DNA of 64,000 nt, taken from positions 1 to 64,000 of the forward strand of contig NZ_QLLC01000006.1 in assembly GCF_003350205.1 (NCBI RefSeq). Reading direction: 5' to 3'. The notes under the pieces were generated by a model. It worked only from the letters and a program-made list of their open reading frames with translations, was not told where the DNA came from and did not search any database. The translations under genes and the position numbers were made by a program. This DNA is from Brevundimonas bullata (GTDB lineage: Bacteria; Pseudomonadota; Alphaproteobacteria; Caulobacterales; Caulobacteraceae). Positions 38,935 to 46,957 of this stretch are shown piece after piece. Every line of letters begins with the position of its first letter. Positions within the stretch are counted from its first letter, which is position 1.

Positions 38935-39836
38935 GCGTTCAGTGGCCCCGAGAAAGGCCAGTCTGATCCGGCGACAAAGCGATCAATCCCGATGCGCCGC
39001 ATCAAGGCGACCAGCCGCAGCAGGTCAGCCTCCGAGGTTTCCGCGTCGAAGACCTGGGCGAGATCGAAGGACAGGCTCCGGCTCGTTTCCGGGTGCTCTT
39101 CGAGCGCCTCGGCGAAGGCCGTCATGGCGGCCCAGGTATTGTCATCCAACCCGCCCCAGCCCCCTGAATGAGCGATCATGACCGGCACGCCCTGAGCCTG
39201 AGGCAGCACCTGATCAAGGAAGACGCCGACATCCTTGGCCCCATAGTCCTCGGCTCGGGTCCGCATATGGATCATGATGGTCATGTCCCCCGCCGCCGCC
39301 GCGCGGAAGACCCGAGCCAGCGCCGCCACATCGTCGGGATCGCGCAGATTAACGTCGGAATTGGTCAGGTGCAGCTTCACCCCTGCGGCAAAGGGATCAT
39401 CCGCCCAGCGCGCGATTTCTGGGAGGGCTGTCGGCGTCAGCGGGTTGACGCTGACGAAGGCGCTCAGTCGGTCCGGATGGCGGCGCGCCAGATCGACCGT
39501 GAAATCATTGGCTGCTCGGATCAGGTCGGGCGCGTCAGGGTGCGCGGGAACCATCATCGGGCTCTCGGCCAGATAGGCGGTCGACATCAAGAAGGCCCGC
39601 CTCACCCCCGCCGCATCCATGTCGGTCAGCAGGTCATCGACGGTCAGCGGTCGGGTGAAGACCTCGGGACAGGCGCTGATCCTCCCCAGGCTGCCGCAAT
39701 AGGCCGGCAGGAAGTCCAGGATCGCCGGGGAATGGACATGGACATGATGATCCGTGGCCACCGGCTCAGCCATGGCGGGGCCAGAGGCAAGCATCATCGT
39801 GGACGCCGCCAGCGCGGCGGCGAGGTTCAAACGCAT
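38859..39836 (-). CDS. Exported amidohydrolase-family protein (amidohydrolase 2 type)
   Basis: 325 residues with a signal peptide (about 1-23, GPAMA). TIM-barrel metal-dependent hydrolase: HxH in TDHHVHVHSPA, lysine in GVKLHLTNSD, histidine in MIHMRTR and in MIAHSGGWGG, and the closing aspartate in FVAGSDWPFSG. Amide, lactone and acid-decarboxylating members are known; the substrate here is open. It follows the S9 peptidase gene, but an intrinsic terminator (39851-39882) lies between, so it may be expressed only by read-through or from its own promoter. Confidence 0.82.
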   Translation of the reverse strand: MRLNLAAALAASTMMLASGPAMAEPVATDHHVHVHSPAILDFLPAYCGSLGRISACPEVFTRPLTVDDLLTDMDAAGVRRAFLMSTAYLAESPMMVPAHPDAPDLIRAANDFTVDLARRHPDRLSAFVSVNPLTPTALPEIARWADDPFAAGVKLHLTNSDVNLRDPDDVAALARVFRAAAAGDMTIMIHMRTRAEDYGAKDVGVFLDQVLPQAQGVPVMIAHSGGWGGLDDNTWAAMTAFAEALEEHPETSRSLSFDLAQVFDAETSEADLLRLVALMRRIGIDRFVAGSDWPFSGPLNAYLNDVFARLPLTPAEAERIRSARL

Positions 39837-39850
39837 CTCGAAATTCTCGG

Positions 39851-39882
39851 AAAGAAAAAGGGGGCCGGTCAGACCGGCCCCC
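39851..39882 (-). terminator. Intrinsic terminator downstream of the S9 peptidase gene
   Basis: Stem GGGGGCCGGT/ACCGGCCCCC (39860-39869 with 39873-39882) around CAG; on the minus strand CTTTTTCTTT follows. Confidence 0.85.
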
Positions 39883-39897
39883 GTAAACGCGTCGCGA

Positions 39898-41838
39898 TCA
39901 GCGCGGCGTATCGGCCAGAAGCGTCTGTTTCCAGAACTGCAGACTGGTCCAGAAGTAGTAGTCCTCGTTTTCCTTCTTGTGGAAACCGTGGCCCTCGTTC
40001 TGCGCGAGAAGGTGCCAGGCCGTGCCGCCGTTGGCGCGGACGGCGGCGACGATCTGATCGGCTTCCGAGGCCGGCACGCGGGGGTCGTTGCCGCCCGTCG
40101 CCACCAGCAGGGGGATGGTGATCTTGTCGACGCTGGTCAGCGGCGAGATGGCCTGTAGCTGCGCGCGTTGAGCCGGATCACGCTCGTCGCCGTATTCCAC
40201 ACGACGCAGGTCGCGACGATAGGACTGGGTGTTCTCCAGGAAGGTCACGAAGTTGGAGATGGCGACATAGCAGTTCGCCCCCTTCAACCGATCACTGTAG
40301 TGGACCGCCGTGGCGTAACACATATAGCCGCCGTAGGAGACGCCGGTGACCGCGAAACGGTCGGCGTCCAGGCCGGGGTTCTTCTCCAGATTGTCGAGGA
40401 AGGCGCCGATGTCCTTCACCGAATTCTCGCGCTGGAACGGTCCGTTGTCGAGGTTGACGAACCGCGTGCCATAGCCCGACGAACCGCGCACGTTGGGGAA
40501 GAAGATCGCCACGCCCAGTTCGTTCAGCAGATAGTTCTGCGAGCCGAGGAAGTCAGGGCGCGTCTGGCCTTCCGGGCCGCCGTGGATGTCGATGATCAGC
40601 GGACGCTTGCCCGGGAACCTGGTCGCGTCCGGCTGATAGAGGAAGCCGGAGACCGTCTCGCCGTCAAAGCTCTTCACCTCGACCAGGGTCGGCTCGACGT
40701 TGATCGAGGGGTCCAGTCCGCCGGTCTCGCTGTGCGTCCACTGGGTCACGGCCAGGGTCTTGGGGTCGACCGAGAAGGCGTCGCCCGCCACACGCGCGGA
40801 CGACAGGCTGAGGCCGATCGCGCCCCAGGGGGCGATGTCGATGGTCGCGCCTATGCTGTAGGGAATGACGCCGTTGGGCAGGCCGTCCACCGCACGCACC
40901 GCACCGCTCGCCACATCCAGAACACGCAGCTTGGACGCGCCGGCCTCGTTGACGGCATAGGCGATGAAGCTGCCGTCCGGGGCGATGGCGTAGTCGCTGA
41001 CGTCCCAGCGGGCCTCAGTCGACACCGGGCGGAAGTCCCCGCCCTCGATGCGGCCTAGACGCAGGAAGTCGGACCCCTTGTTAGACGCCGCCCAGACGGC
41101 GCCGTTCGGCGCATACTGCGGATCGACATAGGAAACCTGGGCCTCGGGATCGGTCAGCGGCGTCATGCGGCCGCTGGCGATGTCCAGCTCATAGACCGCC
41201 GCATGGTTGATCGACATCCGGTTCAGCACCAGTGCCCTGGACCCGTCCGCCGAGAAGTCAGAGATGTTCCAGCCGCCCCCCGACACCTGGGCGACCAGGC
41301 GGTCGGTCGCGGGATCGCGCGGATCGACGACATAGAGGTCCATGTCCGCACCGTTGCGACGCGAGGAGGCGTAGCCGACACGCTTGCCGTCCCGGCTCCA
41401 GGCGCCGAACCAGTTGCGGCTCTTGCCGTCGGTCACGCGCGTCAGACGACCGTTGGCCAGCGTATAGAGTTGATAGAACTCGTCCCCGCCGTTGTCCTTC
41501 TGGACCAGCAGGACATCGCCAGAGGGCGACGGGGCGCCGGCCATGACCGGCTCGGCCTCAAAGCTGATCTGCCGACGGGCGCCGCCGGGGGCGCTGACCA
41601 CGTGGATCTGGTCCGTGGCGCCGAAGCGGGTCTTGATCAGCATCGACCGATCGGCCGCGTCCCAGCCGACAAAGGCGGCGCGGCGGCTCTGAAGATAGGG
41701 CAAGGTGGCCGCCGCCAGGTCGTCGGGAACGGCAGGCAGACCATCGGCGACGACGGCGGCGGGCTTGGGGATTTCGGCGACGGCAGGCGCGGCGCACAGG
41801 GCCAGGCTCAGCGCCATCAGGGAAACGCGAGAAATCAT
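39898..41838 (-). CDS. Exported prolyl-oligopeptidase-family (S9) serine peptidase
   Basis: 646 residues from ATG 41838 (GTG 41856 would add six residues). A signal peptide ends at about 22 (APAVAE). An N-terminal seven-bladed propeller (WD40-like PD40 repeats such as FGAWSRDGKRVGYASSR) precedes the alpha/beta-hydrolase domain. The catalytic triad is visible: S501 in VTGVSYGGYMC, D585 in ATGGNDPRVPA, H617 in NEGHGFHKKENE. Such enzymes remove short peptides from oligopeptides, often after proline. It lies 107 bases downstream of a TonB-dependent receptor gene, a pairing typical for peptide scavenging in Caulobacterales. Confidence 0.93.
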   Translation of the reverse strand: MISRVSLMALSLALCAAPAVAEIPKPAAVVADGLPAVPDDLAAATLPYLQSRRAAFVGWDAADRSMLIKTRFGATDQIHVVSAPGGARRQISFEAEPVMAGAPSPSGDVLLVQKDNGGDEFYQLYTLANGRLTRVTDGKSRNWFGAWSRDGKRVGYASSRRNGADMDLYVVDPRDPATDRLVAQVSGGGWNISDFSADGSRALVLNRMSINHAAVYELDIASGRMTPLTDPEAQVSYVDPQYAPNGAVWAASNKGSDFLRLGRIEGGDFRPVSTEARWDVSDYAIAPDGSFIAYAVNEAGASKLRVLDVASGAVRAVDGLPNGVIPYSIGATIDIAPWGAIGLSLSSARVAGDAFSVDPKTLAVTQWTHSETGGLDPSINVEPTLVEVKSFDGETVSGFLYQPDATRFPGKRPLIIDIHGGPEGQTRPDFLGSQNYLLNELGVAIFFPNVRGSSGYGTRFVNLDNGPFQRENSVKDIGAFLDNLEKNPGLDADRFAVTGVSYGGYMCYATAVHYSDRLKGANCYVAISNFVTFLENTQSYRRDLRRVEYGDERDPAQRAQLQAISPLTSVDKITIPLLVATGGNDPRVPASEADQIVAAVRANGGTAWHLLAQNEGHGFHKKENEDYYFWTSLQFWKQTLLADTPR

Positions 41839-41883
41839 AGGGCAACACCCTCTCACAAGAGACCCTCAATCAAGAGGAAGGGT

Positions 41884-41927
41884 GTCGCCGGCTCCATATC
41901 GCGAACGATGGGGGAGGAGCCGGCGAC
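41884..41927 (-). repeat. Intercistronic 12-base perfect stem-loop
   Basis: GTCGCCGGCTCC (41884-41895) pairs with GGAGCCGGCGAC (41916-41927) across a 20-base loop, between the receptor and peptidase genes. No T-run follows on the minus strand, so it is more likely to act in mRNA stability or partial termination than as a full terminator. Confidence 0.65.
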
Positions 41928-41945
41928 GGGAACACGGCGCCAGAA

Positions 41946-44654
41946 CTAAAAGCGGTACCGTGCTCCAACCGTGACGTAGCGGCCGATCACATCGTAATAG
42001 GGCGAGAAGAGCGAACCCTCCGGCGGATCACGATCGAACAGATTGGTCGCATTGGCGTAGAGTTCCACGCCGTCCGCGCCGAAGCGCGACAGGTCGGCCG
42101 TCACGCCGAGATCGAAGTAGGTGTAGGCGTCGATCTCGTTGTTCACGATCTTGATGGTCGAGTTGTATTGACCATCCGAGATGTAGCGAGCGCGCAGGTT
42201 GGCGCTGAAGACCTCGCCCTTCCAGCCTGCCGAGGCGTTGAGGCGCAGCTCAGGCACGCCCAGACCGAAGGCATAGCCCTGCGAGCCCACATATTGGATC
42301 TCGGTCACGCCATCATTGGTGGTCAGGCTGTTGGTCCAAGTCCCGACCAGGCGCAGGTTGATGCGGCCCGAGGCATCGGCGAAGAAGCGACCCAGCGGCG
42401 CGGTGTAGGACACCTCGGCGTCAACACCATCGGTCTTGTACTCGGCCAGATTGAGGAAGGTGGACATGGTGCGAACCAGATCACCTGCAGCATCACGTTC
42501 AACCTTGTCGCACAGAGCCTTGTTGCCGTTGAAGCAACGCGTCACCAGGTCCTGCGGCGCGATGGTGGTGATCACGTCGTCGATCTTGATGCTGTAATAG
42601 TCGATCGACATATTCAGACCCGGCACGGACGGCGGCGAATAGGTGAAGCCCAGCGTCAAGGTGTCCGCTGTTTCCGGCGTCAGGTTCGGGTTGCCGCCCC
42701 CATTGTTCAGGACATAGACCGTGGCGTTTTTGACCGGGTCGTTGATGTTGTTGTAGCCCGTGGTGGTCTGAGTATAGAGCTCGCTCAGGTTGGCCGAACG
42801 GATGTCACGCGACTGGGTGATACGACCACGGAAGCCAGGGAAGAACTCATTGGTGGCGCCCACCTTCCACGACCAGATCGATCCGGTAGTGTCATATTCC
42901 GAAACCCGGACGGCGGCGTTGAACTGCAGGTCATTGAAGACCGGCACATCCTTGACCAGCGGCAGCAGGACTTCAGCGAACGCTTCCTTGACCGCAAACT
43001 CACCGGACATGGCCGAGAAGCTGAACGAACGGAAAGCCTTGGCGGCGTCCAGTTCACCCACGGTCTGGTCGATGGACTCCTTGCGGGCCTCGACACCGAA
43101 GGCGACAGAAACATCACCGGCCGGCAGGCTGAAGGGCTCGCCGCGCATGCTGAAGCCCACGCTGTCCAGCTTGGTCGTCGACCGCTGCATCGGCGTGCCG
43201 GTGACATAGTCAACTGCAGCCTGCGACGGGGCGCCCAGGCCGAACAGGTTGATCGGCACGCAGGTGCTGTTCGGATTGGTCAGGGCGTCACGACAGATCG
43301 CCTGGCCCGTGGCCGGATTGATCACCGAGTCCACGGCCTTGGCCCACTCATTCTTCAGAATGAAGCCTGGGGTGTCGATGTCGTTGTTGAACTCGCCGTG
43401 GCTGTAATAGGCGCCCCAGCGCCATTTGCTGCCGAGCTCGCCGTCCAGGGCCAGAGTGGCCTGGGTCGTGACCCGCTCAAAGTCGATGGTGGGGAAGTTG
43501 ATGTCCGAGTTGAAACGACCCATCGTCAGGGTTGTTTCGCCCGCCGCATCCATGGCCGCGCCCACGGCGCCCGGCAGGAAGGCGTTGTCGCGCTTGACCA
43601 CCAGGTTGCCACGGTCGTGATCACCGAACCAGGTATAGGTGTTCCACATCTTCGAGTGGCGCACGTCTGCGGTGAAGCGCAGGTTGTCCTGGAGGTCATA
43701 GGTGAAGCTGGCCAGGGCGGCGTAGCGTTGCTGCGGCGTCACCAGCGGGCTGATGTCGTCGTTGGACGGACCTTCGCCGCCAACGCTCGAGGTGCCGACA
43801 ACCTTGCCATAGTCAAAGTCGCGCAGCGAACCGTCCGGGTTGAAGGCCTTGCCCTTGAGCACGCCCGACATGATCAGGCCGCCATAGGCTGCGTTCGAGA
43901 AGCCGACATCCGGCACATTGACGAAGTTACCCGTGCCGTCGCCGGTCGAAACTTGCGACCAACGACCGACATTGGGACGCGAGGCGCGCGGGATGACACC
44001 CTCGTTGTCCAGGTACTCGCCGCCGATCACCACGTGACCGCGACCATCCAGAATGCTGCGGCCATAGGCCCCTTCAAAGCGGACCTGCTCAGCGTCGTCA
44101 TAGGAAGAAACGCCATACTCGGCGCCCAGCTTGCCGCCCTCGAACTTGCGGTCCAGGGAGACGTTGACCACACCGGCGACAGCGCCCGAACCCCAGGCTG
44201 CCGAGGCCCCGCCAGTCACCACGTCCACACCCTTGATCAGCACGGTCGGGATCGAGTTCAGGTCGTTCTCGCTCGAAACACGACGACCGTCGATCAGGAC
44301 CAGGGTGCGGCTGACGCCCAGGCCGCGCAGGTCAACCGGCGCACCGCCCGCCCCCGTATTGGTGCTGGTGGTCTGGGCCGACTGGGTGGCCCGAAACTGC
44401 GGCATGTCGTTCAGCGCCGCCGCCACATTCAGGCGCGCCCCCACCGACAAGTCTTCCGCCGTCAGGCGCACGGTCGGGGTCGGGGCCGTGAAGCCGGCGC
44501 GATCGATACGCGATGCGGTGACGACGATTTCGTCGATGGTGGTGGGGCTGCCCGCGGGCTCTTCGTCCTGCGACTGGGCGATTGCGCCGCCGGCGCATGC
44601 CAGCAGGGCCATGGCGCTACAGCAGCCGGTCAGATGGAGATGAAATCTAGACAA
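41946..44654 (-). CDS. TonB-dependent outer-membrane receptor
   Basis: 902 residues from TTG 44654, which has AGGA six bases upstream and gives a proper signal peptide (about 1-27, GGAIAQ). A TonB-box-like DEIVVTASR is at about 41-49, then a plug domain (PQFRATQS, GVDVVTGGASAAWGSGAVAG) and the 22-strand barrel, ending in the aromatic YVTVGARYRF. The closest look is to the large receptors of Caulobacter/Sphingomonas type that take up peptides or glycans. The gene sits behind a tandem glycine riboswitch and before an S9 peptidase gene. The ligand is not determined. Confidence 0.93.
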   Translation of the reverse strand: MSRFHLHLTGCCSAMALLACAGGAIAQSQDEEPAGSPTTIDEIVVTASRIDRAGFTAPTPTVRLTAEDLSVGARLNVAAALNDMPQFRATQSAQTTSTNTGAGGAPVDLRGLGVSRTLVLIDGRRVSSENDLNSIPTVLIKGVDVVTGGASAAWGSGAVAGVVNVSLDRKFEGGKLGAEYGVSSYDDAEQVRFEGAYGRSILDGRGHVVIGGEYLDNEGVIPRASRPNVGRWSQVSTGDGTGNFVNVPDVGFSNAAYGGLIMSGVLKGKAFNPDGSLRDFDYGKVVGTSSVGGEGPSNDDISPLVTPQQRYAALASFTYDLQDNLRFTADVRHSKMWNTYTWFGDHDRGNLVVKRDNAFLPGAVGAAMDAAGETTLTMGRFNSDINFPTIDFERVTTQATLALDGELGSKWRWGAYYSHGEFNNDIDTPGFILKNEWAKAVDSVINPATGQAICRDALTNPNSTCVPINLFGLGAPSQAAVDYVTGTPMQRSTTKLDSVGFSMRGEPFSLPAGDVSVAFGVEARKESIDQTVGELDAAKAFRSFSFSAMSGEFAVKEAFAEVLLPLVKDVPVFNDLQFNAAVRVSEYDTTGSIWSWKVGATNEFFPGFRGRITQSRDIRSANLSELYTQTTTGYNNINDPVKNATVYVLNNGGGNPNLTPETADTLTLGFTYSPPSVPGLNMSIDYYSIKIDDVITTIAPQDLVTRCFNGNKALCDKVERDAAGDLVRTMSTFLNLAEYKTDGVDAEVSYTAPLGRFFADASGRINLRLVGTWTNSLTTNDGVTEIQYVGSQGYAFGLGVPELRLNASAGWKGEVFSANLRARYISDGQYNSTIKIVNNEIDAYTYFDLGVTADLSRFGADGVELYANATNLFDRDPPEGSLFSPYYDVIGRYVTVGARYRF

Positions 44655-44670
44655 GACAAATCCTACTCAT
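44647..44670 (-). other. Seven-codon upstream ORF overlapping the receptor start
   Basis: ATG 44670 opens MSRICLV and stops at TAG 44649-44647, running over the TTG start of the receptor gene in another frame. No good ribosome site precedes it. It may be chance, or a second layer of translational control between the riboswitch and the receptor. Confidence 0.3.
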
Positions 44671-44738
44671 GCGACGACGGCGCCCCTCCCCAGGGAAGCC
44701 CGGTGACTGACGCTCTGACGGCGTCGTTTGATAGCCCC

Positions 44739-44918
44739 CGCTGTCATCGGGCCTGAGAGTTTCGGACCGGCGGGTCCTTGCTTCTTCGGCGAGGACGCGC
44801 CCCCGGCGGGTGCGCCCTTCTCTCCAGCGTTCATCCTGCAGCACGGTCCGTTTGCCTGAGCGTTTCCGGGGCGGTTGCGCCTTCGGCGTCGATGCGAGAT
44901 CGAACTCTCCCGCGCTGC
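44739..44918 (-). promoter_or_regulatory. Tandem glycine riboswitch (two aptamers)
   Basis: Aptamer 1 (44918-44838) has P1 GCAGCGCG/CGTGCTGC, GGGAGAG, CGCCGAAGGCGCAA and AAACGCTCAGGCAAACGGAC. Aptamer 2 (44829-44739) has CGCTGGAGAG, CGCCGAAGAAGCAAGG, GAAACTCTCAGGC and closes with CAGCG. These are the conserved core blocks of the glycine class, in the standard order, with a short linker. Bacteria with this design use it mostly before gcvT; here the downstream gene is a TonB-dependent receptor. No T-rich terminator is seen in 44655-44738, so control of translation start or Rho-dependent termination is more likely than an intrinsic terminator. Confidence 0.95.
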
Positions 44919-44947
44919 ATATCCAGTAAGATCGGACCGCACGTCGC

Positions 44948-44953
44948 TGTCAA
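44948..44953 (-). promoter_or_regulatory. Likely -35 element of the riboswitch promoter
   Basis: TTGACA on the minus strand, 30 bases before aptamer 1; TTACTG after 18 bases is a weak candidate -10. Confidence 0.4.
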
Positions 44954-45132
44954 ATGGCTGATTTGCGCAAAATAATTGCACGATTTATAAAATACCGACG
45001 ATTTACGACCGCTCAACCTGAGTGCGGGACGTCGATCCGCGGATCTTGACCGTCAGCGACCACACCGTGACGGCGCGGTGACAGAAATGGGGCGAACGGA
45101 GGGGTCGAAACTTATCCACAGGTAAAGCCCGA
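44954..45132. other. Non-coding stretch upstream of the riboswitch
   Basis: AT-rich around 44955-45005, otherwise without a gene that I can support. It holds one perfect DnaA-box sequence, TTATCCACA, at 45112-45120; a single copy may be chance. Confidence 0.5.
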
Positions 45133-46215
45133 TCATGGCGCTTTTGGATCAGCCGGCGCGCGCGGCGCATCCCCCATGGCCAGTTTCCAGCGGTCAAGCA
45201 GACGTTCGCGACGCACGCGATCCAGATTGGCCAGAAGCCCAGGCCCCACGCGAATGGGCCGGGCGCCCGGCGAAGTTGCTCGCACCGTATCCCCGATGTC
45301 GTCGCGTACAGGCCGTATGCCGAGAACAGCAATGCCTCTCTGCCCTTCTCGCGACAGCAGATAATCGAGGAACAACCTCGCCGTATTCGGATGCGGCGCC
45401 GCACGCGGAATGAAGGCCACTCGGGATACCGACAGGTGATAATCGGAGGGCGTAACCAGCGCCACATCGGGATGGCGCAACGCCCAGCTCTCTCCGAACG
45501 ACTGGTTCATATTATAGGCCAGCACCATCTTGCCCGAGGCGAGTTGCCCCATCATCCGCTGGCCCGACGTGTCCAGCCGCGGACGACTGCGACCCAGGGC
45601 CTCCATCAATTGCCACGCATCAGGATAGATCTGCACGTCCGCCGACAGGTGCATAAGCGCCACCCCGCTGCGTTCGGCGTCGTAGACAGTCGTTCGTCCG
45701 GCGAAAAGCTGGGGGTGGGCTTCCAGCAGGCGCAGCAGTTCCGCATGGCTCCCAGGCACGGCGTTCGCCGGCAGCAGGCGACGATTATAGGCGAAGACAA
45801 TCGGTTCTGCAGTGATGCCGAATCCCTGATCGCGCCACACGGACCCGTCGGGCATGGCCCGCCGATGCGGCGAGCGATAGGCTTGGGCATAGCCGTCGTT
45901 GATCAACTTGATCTGCAGATCCATGGCTGAACTCCAGACCAGATCCGCCTTGGGCCGATTATCCTGCGTCTCGGCCACCACCCGTTCGGCGATGAGGGTG
46001 GAGTTCATGTCCTCCACCCTGACGGTGATGTCCGGGTATCGGCGACGGAAGTCCTCGATCAGAGGCTCCATCAGGCTGGTATTGGCGTATATTGTCAGCT
46101 CGCCTTCCTTTTGCGCCGCCCGTCGCACACTCGCCGACGTCGCCCCGTCCAGCGACTCGCCGCAGCCCGCCAGCAGGCAAAGCCCCGCCATCAGCCCCTT
46201 CAACAGCCAGGCCAT
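45133..46215 (-). CDS. Solute-binding lipoprotein (type 2 periplasmic binding fold)
   Basis: 360 residues from ATG 46215; the longer frame runs into the divergent regulator gene. Lipobox LLAGCG (lipidated C18). The fold is that of AfuA/PgtC-like binding proteins: EGELTIYANTSLMEPLIEDF, DLVWSSAMDLQIKLINDGYA, FGITAEPIVFAYNRRLLP and LFLDYLLSREGQRGIAVLG. No permease or ATPase gene is near; instead a response regulator and histidine kinase are transcribed divergently, as with PgtC, which serves as a sensor component. Ligand unknown. Confidence 0.85.
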   Translation of the reverse strand: MAWLLKGLMAGLCLLAGCGESLDGATSASVRRAAQKEGELTIYANTSLMEPLIEDFRRRYPDITVRVEDMNSTLIAERVVAETQDNRPKADLVWSSAMDLQIKLINDGYAQAYRSPHRRAMPDGSVWRDQGFGITAEPIVFAYNRRLLPANAVPGSHAELLRLLEAHPQLFAGRTTVYDAERSGVALMHLSADVQIYPDAWQLMEALGRSRPRLDTSGQRMMGQLASGKMVLAYNMNQSFGESWALRHPDVALVTPSDYHLSVSRVAFIPRAAPHPNTARLFLDYLLSREGQRGIAVLGIRPVRDDIGDTVRATSPGARPIRVGPGLLANLDRVRRERLLDRWKLAMGDAPRAPADPKAP

Positions 46216-46294
46216 CTTCACCGCCGCTGGTTTCCCGCTATGGTCACGGTATGCCCTCTCATCCCCCGCCCCCGCCCGGACGATTCCCGACGCC

Positions 46295-46957
46295 ATGAGA
46301 GTCCTCGTTGTTGAAGATGACAAGGCGCTGCAACACTCCCTGACCGCCAGCCTTCGCGGCGCCGGGATGCAGACCCGCTGCACTCATCTGGGTGAAGAGG
46401 CCCTGATGCTCGAGGCCGTCGGCGATTTCGACGCCCTGATTCTGGACATCGGCCTACCTGACATTGACGGCTTTGAAATCCTGACGGCCCTTCGCGGGCG
46501 CGGCTCGACGACCCCGATCCTGATGTTGACCGCGCGCGACGCCGTCAGCGACCGTGTCGCGGGGCTGGAACTGGGCGCCGACGACTATCTGGTGAAGCCT
46601 TTCGCTCCGCCCGAGCTGGTGGCGCGCGTTCGCGCCATCGCCCGACGCAACAGGGGCCAGGCCGGCGGGGCCGTGACGATCGGCGCCCTGACCTGTGACT
46701 GGGAAGCGGGGCGGGCGCGTGTCGGCGACCGCGAACTGGACCTGCGTCCGCGCGAATGGGCCGCCCTGCGCGTCCTGATTTCCCGCGTGGGCCAGGTCGA
46801 GGAGCGCGATATGCTCGCCGCCGAAGTCTTCCATCAGGATGAAGCCGCCTCCCTCAACGCGCTCGAGGTACATGTCGGACGCCTGCGTCGTAAGCTCCAG
46901 CCGGACGGCCCCGGCGTCACCAATATTCGTGGTCGCGGCTATCGGCTGGACCCGTGA
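46295..46957 (+). CDS. OmpR/PhoB-family response regulator (TctD/QseB-like)
   Basis: 220 residues. Receiver domain with phosphorylation site D51 in LILDIGLPDIDGFE, LMLTARD and YLVKPFAPPEL (conserved Lys), then a winged-helix DNA-binding domain (LDLRPREWAALRVLISRVGQ, LEVHVGRLRRKL, NIRGRGYRLDP). ATG 46295 is 79 bases from the start of the divergent binding-protein gene. Its stop overlaps the kinase start by four bases. Confidence 0.94.
   Translation: MRVLVVEDDKALQHSLTASLRGAGMQTRCTHLGEEALMLEAVGDFDALILDIGLPDIDGFEILTALRGRGSTTPILMLTARDAVSDRVAGLELGADDYLVKPFAPPELVARVRAIARRNRGQAGGAVTIGALTCDWEAGRARVGDRELDLRPREWAALRVLISRVGQVEERDMLAAEVFHQDEAASLNALEVHVGRLRRKLQPDGPGVTNIRGRGYRLDP

Noticed and set aside
42168-44756. 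862-codon open frame opposite the TonB-dependent receptor
   Set aside because: Antisense shadow; no signal peptide or fold, and the receptor on the other strand is complete and convincing.
44647-44844. 65-codon minus-strand ORF in the receptor leader
   Set aside because: It runs through aptamer 2 of the glycine riboswitch; the RNA structure explains the conservation of this DNA better than a protein.
45899-46294. 132-codon N-terminal extension of the response regulator frame
   Set aside because: It lies antisense to the binding-protein gene; the receiver domain starts properly at ATG 46295.
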